The notes under the pieces: model-generated
Databases searched by the model: none
Told to the model about the DNA's origin: nothing
The model's input: only the letters and a program-made list of their open reading frames with translations
Origin: Bacillota bacterium
GTDB taxonomy: Bacteria > Bacillota > Sulfobacillia > Sulfobacillales > Sulfobacillaceae
Direction of reading: 5' to 3'
Assembly (NCBI GenBank): GCA_021806205.1
Contig: JAJZXX010000029.1
Coordinates: 1-46,677 of the forward strand
DNA length: 46,677 bases
Position numbers and translations under genes: made by a program
Shown: one piece after another, positions 42,403-46,677 of the stretch
Position numbering within the stretch: the stretch's first letter is position 1
Layout: each line of letters opens with the position of its first letter

Positions 42403-44361
42403 CTAACTCTGCCTTTTATCAGGAACGCCCAGCCTTTCCGGTGGATGAGCGTCCTGATTGAGTTGCGTAGCAACCAACAAATTGACCCGGGTCTCGGGAT
42501 CGCCGAGGTTAAGGGGTGCCAATATTTCTTGGATGTGGTCCAGACGATAGCGAATGGTATTGGGATGAACAAAAAGAATCCGGGCCGCTTGAGCAATAGT
42601 CGGCACCGATAGGTACACACCCAGGGTATGTACCAGGTCCACTCCATGTTGCTCGTCATAGTGCACCAAAGGACCAATCCACGCTTCGACAAAGACTTGC
42701 CAAGCGATTCTCATTTCGGGAATTTGGAAGATCTGTTTGGCTGGGGGACGACCGAGGAAACGCGTGAGCCCATCGGGCTTGTTACGCTCAGACTCCATCA
42801 AGGCTTCTTGGATGCGAGTCATAGACGTCAAAACAGCCCCGCCCTCGGATTCAACGCCAACCCCGATGATAGACAACGGCTGACCAAGTTGAGCTGCGAT
42901 CTCCTTACGGAAAGACTCGACGGCGTCGGGCAGGCTGGGTTGGGACAGCCACACCCAAATCGTGCGTCCTTCGATTGCCAGCTCGACGTGAAAGTAACGG
43001 CGCACGGCGCGAGCCAGCGCCCGACCCGACCGGGTCAGAGCTTGGCTTTGGGATAGGCGAATTCCCCAGATTTGGGCAATGATCTTTTCAAAACCGTGAG
43101 TGGTGCGCTCCGACCAGATTGCATCGCGATCTTCCGAACTGCTGATGAACCGGTTCCACCACTGCTGGCGCTCTTGGAAGCGGGTGTCGTTGAGGGTGAC
43201 ATCCATATGCATTAGTAGCCGTACCGTTTGAATCAGGTGCGGGTAAATTTTGTCTAGCGCCCCGCTGACGCCCACCCAAATCCGCAATGTGCCCGGTTCT
43301 AGACCATCTAGGGCAATCATACGCGCCGGATCGCGCTCGGGGATTTCAGACGATTGGCGCAATAGCTGTCCCCAAGCGTCGGTTAGCTGGATTTGGATGT
43401 CGTGATCAGCCAATCCCGCCAATAAGTGGTTCCAACTGCCTTGACGGCGGGCTAATTTGAGCAGGCGCAAGAGATTTTGCGTCTTAGGGTCGTCCGTGAA
43501 TCGGGCCATCGTAGCAGAATGCGAATAAGGACTGGCACTCTGAGCCGACATTACTACCGCCCGGATCGATCGCACATACCGCTGAAACGCATACAAGGCC
43601 AACGGCGAGGGAACGCCGGCTTGATAGAACCAGGCATAAAGCACGCCATTGAGCCCCTCGGTAGCATGCCACGGAACCACCATGCCCCCACGCAGTCGTT
43701 CTGAGCGCACCAGCGTTCGTTCGCCATGGTCTCGCCACGGCGATGCCTCGTAATCGGACACGACCGCACTCTCCTGGGTGTCGTTGACAAAGACGCCCAG
43801 TCCGCGTGTCATGGGGGGAATAGTGAGTTCGCACAAAGGATGAGAAAGACCGCTGGTATATGTAATCTCCAACGCCGAAGAACCCGGCTGCTGAACCGCT
43901 AGCCAAATCACCGGGGCCCGCACAATAACTTCGGCGCCCTGAGTCACAAAAGCCTGAAGTTCCGCCGAACTTTGGTGTCCAGCGTGAACTGCCAGCCACA
44001 GCGTGTTCCAGACTTGGTCTAGCGACTCGATCGATTCCCACCAAACCCGACGCCATCGTTCGGACAACGCCTCCAACGCGATGGAAGGGAGTTTTAGAGC
44101 ACGATCTCCTCGAATTGTCAGTTCCGGCACCACATCCGGAAAGATAGTGCTGGCAATGCGATATCGCCGCAATCCTGGGCTGTCCGCCTCAAAATCATCC
44201 GAGGCAATCGTGACGGGCTGTCCGTAGGGAGCCGGCCACCATAGACTGAACGGAGCGCCGACCAGTTGTCGCAGCAACGGACCACATTTCCCAAGATCCC
44301 AATGCCCTCCCGATCCGGATAGCGCCATCCAAATTCGATGCGAGTCCGATCCGTCATCCAT
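42403..44361 (-). CDS. PucR-family transcriptional regulator
   Basis: A 652-aa regulator. The C-terminal helix-turn-helix of the PucR type is clear: LGVYLSVPTIAQAARILFVH, then PNTIRYRLDHIQEILAPLNL and DPETRVNLLVATQL. The large N-terminal part (residues 1-300) is probably a sensory domain of GAF type, judged from length and the GVFVNDTQESAVVSD and MVVPWHATEGLNGVLYAWF stretches. Regulators of this family control purine, amino-acid or aromatic/fatty-acid catabolic genes. It is divergent from the acyl-CoA ligase, its likely target. Start ATG 44361. Confidence 0.85.
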   Translation of the reverse strand: MDDGSDSHRIWMALSGSGGHWDLGKCGPLLRQLVGAPFSLWWPAPYGQPVTIASDDFEADSPGLRRYRIASTIFPDVVPELTIRGDRALKLPSIALEALSERWRRVWWESIESLDQVWNTLWLAVHAGHQSSAELQAFVTQGAEVIVRAPVIWLAVQQPGSSALEITYTSGLSHPLCELTIPPMTRGLGVFVNDTQESAVVSDYEASPWRDHGERTLVRSERLRGGMVVPWHATEGLNGVLYAWFYQAGVPSPLALYAFQRYVRSIRAVVMSAQSASPYSHSATMARFTDDPKTQNLLRLLKLARRQGSWNHLLAGLADHDIQIQLTDAWGQLLRQSSEIPERDPARMIALDGLEPGTLRIWVGVSGALDKIYPHLIQTVRLLMHMDVTLNDTRFQERQQWWNRFISSSEDRDAIWSERTTHGFEKIIAQIWGIRLSQSQALTRSGRALARAVRRYFHVELAIEGRTIWVWLSQPSLPDAVESFRKEIAAQLGQPLSIIGVGVESEGGAVLTSMTRIQEALMESERNKPDGLTRFLGRPPAKQIFQIPEMRIAWQVFVEAWIGPLVHYDEQHGVDLVHTLGVYLSVPTIAQAARILFVHPNTIRYRLDHIQEILAPLNLGDPETRVNLLVATQLNQDAHPPERLGVPDKRQS

Positions 44362-44577
44362 GAGATCCTCTCCTTGATAGCACTCACAGGCGAATCCACG
44401 GCAAACAACGCGTTATCTACGGTTGTGGAAAAGTTACAATTACCAGTCTTATGGCACTTTAAAGTTTGTCCCATTGGTCCAGGCTCTCATATCATAGCAT
44501 ACGCAATAATCGGAAAATGAAGGGGCCGGTACACCGTGAGGAAAAATGACGGCATCCGCCCAACGTTGGGGCTGATG

Positions 44578-44609
44578 GGGTGTTTTCAGCCTCAACTTTG
44601 AAAACGCCC
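44578..44609. promoter_or_regulatory. Inverted-repeat operator candidate for the ligase/regulator pair
   Basis: GGGTGTTTTC (44578-44587) and GAAAACGCCC (44600-44609) form a 10-bp inverted repeat with one mismatch in the 445-bp divergent spacer, 22 bases apart from start to start. A second perfect repeat, GGCGGC-CGACA-GCCGCC (44635-44651), follows. Either could bind the PucR-type regulator; no T-run makes them terminators. Confidence 0.45.
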
Positions 44610-44806
44610 AGTTCCACCTTGGCCTGTAGCTAAAGGCGGCCGACAGCCGCCATGGCGCGAGAAATCTCTTGGTCCTCACTTTTGCCGCATCAGACATCTG
44701 CGTGGAGGAGGCAAGTCGATCCGCACAAGTGTTCGAGATTAACCCGCTTAGGCATGTTGGTATCAGTGCTGGAAAACATCGTGTCGATCGAAAGGGGACA
44801 AAATCC

Positions 44807-46351
44807 ATGAATGTGGCGCAAGCCCTTTATGAAGCGGTAATCCAATTTCCTGAACGACAAGCGTTGAGTGATGGTCAAGTGACGCTGACATATCAGGAAT
44901 TTCACCAACGCTCCCTGGCGGTGGCGAGATTCCTTCAAAAGTCCGGCATGCAGCCCGGCGATCGCCTCGCCTCATGGCTCCCTAATGTAACGGAGGCTAT
45001 GGTGTTGGCTTATGCAACCTGGTGGGTAGGGGCAGTTTTTGTGCCGCTCAATACACGCTGGAGCGTGACCGAATTGGCGGATGTGCTCGCCGACGCGAAG
45101 CCGCAGTTTCTAGCGATATTGGACCAGGATCGCGAGCGCATAATCGGCGCCCATCTAGACATTCCCATCATTGAAGTGGGGGACGGTCCCGCTCAGCCAC
45201 AGAATGTTCGCACCATCGTAGAACGGTTTCACGCCCCTGCCGCACCGCTGCCACTGGCTCCCCGGCGCGACGATCAGGCTGCGCTGTTGATGTATACCAG
45301 TGGCACGACGGGTCGCCCTAAAGGCGTGATTCAAACCCATCGCAATAATTCGGCGGCCATTGCCATGGTTCACGAGAGTTGGCAAATTACGCATCGGGAC
45401 CGATTTCTGACCGCGGTTCCACTATTTCATGTGGGGGGAATGCAGTGTGCCGCGCTACCGGGGTTGACAGCCGGGGCGCAAGTGACTCTAGTCCCCGGTT
45501 GGTCCGCAGCAGGCTGGCTCAACATCGCGGCAGCCACTCGCCCCACCATCACGGGGCTGGTAACCACGATGCTGGTGGACCTCATTCGGTGGGCTGAAAC
45601 CGGAGGGGGCCGCCAACCGAACCTTGACTCCTTGCGGGTAGCGGCGATGGGTGGATCGCCAACCCCTCCCGCCATCGTGGAGAAATTCCGTCAGGTGTTT
45701 GGGGTGAAGTTGACAGAATTATATGGTCAGACCGAACTCACCGGACTGTCGGTCACATACCGGGCGGACGAAGACTGGCGACCCGGTTCGATGGGTCGCG
45801 CCCAATCGCAGGTTTTAGATTCGGCATTATACCTGGAGGGCCGCGCAATCAGCCCTCCACCCCCCAACGCAATTGGCGAGCTTTTGTTCCGGGGCGAGAC
45901 AATTAGCCCCGGCTATTGGGGTCAGAGCGAACTGACCGATGCGCGAAGGATAGACGGGTGGTTCCGGACGGGAGACATCGTCAGCATCGACAACGAAGGA
46001 TATCTGTTTTACCGTGACCGGGTCGACGACATGATTGTCAGCGGGGGCGAAAACATCTACCCGGCAGAGGTGGAAGCAGCACTTTCGGAAATCCCAGGCA
46101 TTTCTCAGGTGGCGGTCATTGGAACTCCTCACCCGCGTTGGGGTCAGCAGGTCACGGCGCTGGTGGTGGCTGACAATCCGGAATTGACAGCGGACGATAT
46201 TCTCGCCCACATTGAACAGCGCCACTCTCTATCGGCATATAAACGCCCGCGCCGGATTGACATGGTATCCAGCCTACCCCGTACTGGCAGCGGGAAGGTT
46301 AATAAGGTTCAACTTAAGCAACAATATAGCGCGACCGAAGATAAAAGGTGA
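44807..46351 (+). CDS. Acyl-CoA ligase (AMP-dependent synthetase)
   Basis: A 514-aa adenylate-forming enzyme that joins a carboxylate to CoA via an acyl-AMP. Motifs: A3 LLMYTSGTTGRPKGVIQTH, A5 LYGQTELTG, A7 GWFRTGD, A8 YRDRVDDMIVSGGENIYPAE, and the C-terminal lysine motif RTGSGKVNK. ATG 44807 has AAAGGGG ten bases upstream; a longer frame from 44669 is unlikely. The YGQTE and GGENIYP forms are common in medium/long-chain and aromatic acyl-CoA ligases; substrate cannot be fixed. The divergent PucR-type regulator probably controls it. Confidence 0.93.
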   Translation: MNVAQALYEAVIQFPERQALSDGQVTLTYQEFHQRSLAVARFLQKSGMQPGDRLASWLPNVTEAMVLAYATWWVGAVFVPLNTRWSVTELADVLADAKPQFLAILDQDRERIIGAHLDIPIIEVGDGPAQPQNVRTIVERFHAPAAPLPLAPRRDDQAALLMYTSGTTGRPKGVIQTHRNNSAAIAMVHESWQITHRDRFLTAVPLFHVGGMQCAALPGLTAGAQVTLVPGWSAAGWLNIAAATRPTITGLVTTMLVDLIRWAETGGGRQPNLDSLRVAAMGGSPTPPAIVEKFRQVFGVKLTELYGQTELTGLSVTYRADEDWRPGSMGRAQSQVLDSALYLEGRAISPPPPNAIGELLFRGETISPGYWGQSELTDARRIDGWFRTGDIVSIDNEGYLFYRDRVDDMIVSGGENIYPAEVEAALSEIPGISQVAVIGTPHPRWGQQVTALVVADNPELTADDILAHIEQRHSLSAYKRPRRIDMVSSLPRTGSGKVNKVQLKQQYSATEDKR

Positions 46352-46441
46352 TCCCGGATTGCCCCTGTTTGCTGCGGTACATGACTCGTTTCACGATCGG
46401 TAGCGCGATTATCAGCCAATGAGTCCACCGCTTTGTCAAAC

Positions 46442-46484
46442 GCGCCGTAAAACCCCTAGTTTCAACTCTGGGGGTAACAGGCGC
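46442..46484. other. Two-step stem-loop downstream of the ligase
   Basis: GCGCC (46442) pairs with GGCGC (46480-46484) and ACCCC (46452) with GGGGT (46471-46475). No T-run follows. The shape, C-tract/loop/G-tract, recalls an IS200/IS605 right end, but the tail GTGTCAA is missing. 46352-46441 shows nothing else. Confidence 0.35.
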
Positions 46485-46496
46485 TCGCTGTCAGGT

Positions 46497-46545
46497 TGTT
46501 GGCGCTAATACTAATTGTCATCACTTCAACTAACCTGATTGCCAG
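46497..46545 (-). repeat. Repeat copy C
   Basis: The 34 bases from TGTTGGCGCTAATACTAATT onward differ from copy B at three positions and run the same way, so B and C are direct repeats 4.6 kb apart. Similarity continues weakly past the core (both have CTGGCAA within 55 bases), and stops at the TGTTGG side. The window ends at 46677 with no gene recognised after this copy. Confidence 0.6.
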
Positions 46546-46677
46546 CAAAATCGGCTCTTGCTCATCGAGTGTTCTTCAGGTTGTGGCGTGGTTTTTAGTG
46601 TGGGATAGGACAAGTGGGCAGGTGGTTCCGAAGCAATGCGCCGAGCCCTGGGTAAATATGAGTGCCTCCGCCTAAGT

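Noticed and set aside
1-46677. tRNA or rRNA genes
   Set aside because: No cloverleaf-like or rRNA-like stretch was recognised by eye; a tRNAscan run would settle it.

Overview
The window looks like chromosomal DNA of a spore-forming Firmicute, most likely an acidophile of the Sulfobacillus type. This is inferred from the sporulation genes (spmA, spmB, ytfI/ytfJ), the Firmicute-type gene order (scpA-scpB ... spmA/spmB-rluB ... cmk-plsC-rpsA) and the abundance of TnpB and IscB relics. No rRNA, tRNA or CRISPR array was recognised.

Positions 1-21600 are mostly housekeeping. After a composite relic (tnpB tail, 3' end of an omega RNA, deleted iscB) that runs into scpA come scpA-scpB, the sporulation pair ytfI-ytfJ and a compact NHEJ block: ku, a stand-alone LigD-type ligase, a stand-alone LigD-type polymerase/primase and an SNF2 helicase. 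A disulfide-oxidoreductase-like protein, panC, convergent spmA and spmB, a RidA-like protein, rluB, nicotinate phosphoribosyltransferase, an antisense SWIM protein and the run zinc-ribbon protein-aroH-cmk-plsC-rpsA follow. A low-affinity phosphate transporter (pit plus its PhoU-like partner) sits behind an 11-bp-periodic array of PhoP-box-like hexamers. A tnpB relic and a nearly complete tnpB element come next.

Positions 21600-29200 carry a quinone-oxidoreductase-like enzyme, a YbaK-type deacylase, an ABC-2 exporter with a small membrane protein, an MMPL transporter and a membrane acyltransferase.

Positions 29200-42400 are an accessory, decaying region: a tandem-SH3 protein, a MntA/HepT toxin-antitoxin pair whose HepT is frameshifted, a methyltransferase pseudogene cut by a Tn3-transposase fragment, an IS1634-type fragment, relics of IS200/IS605 ends, an unknown 358-aa protein, a second iscB with a full-looking omega RNA but a frameshift in its HNH domain, lspA, a DsrE pseudogene, an MFS transporter, mntP, and GrpB and PPOX fragments held between inverted copies of an unidentified repeat.

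Positions 42400-46677 hold a PucR-type regulator divergent from an acyl-CoA ligase, bracketed by direct copies of that same repeat. The most interesting theme is the density of OMEGA (IscB/TnpB) loci in different states of decay, with enough sequence in two iscB loci to recognise a shared omega-RNA 3' segment.
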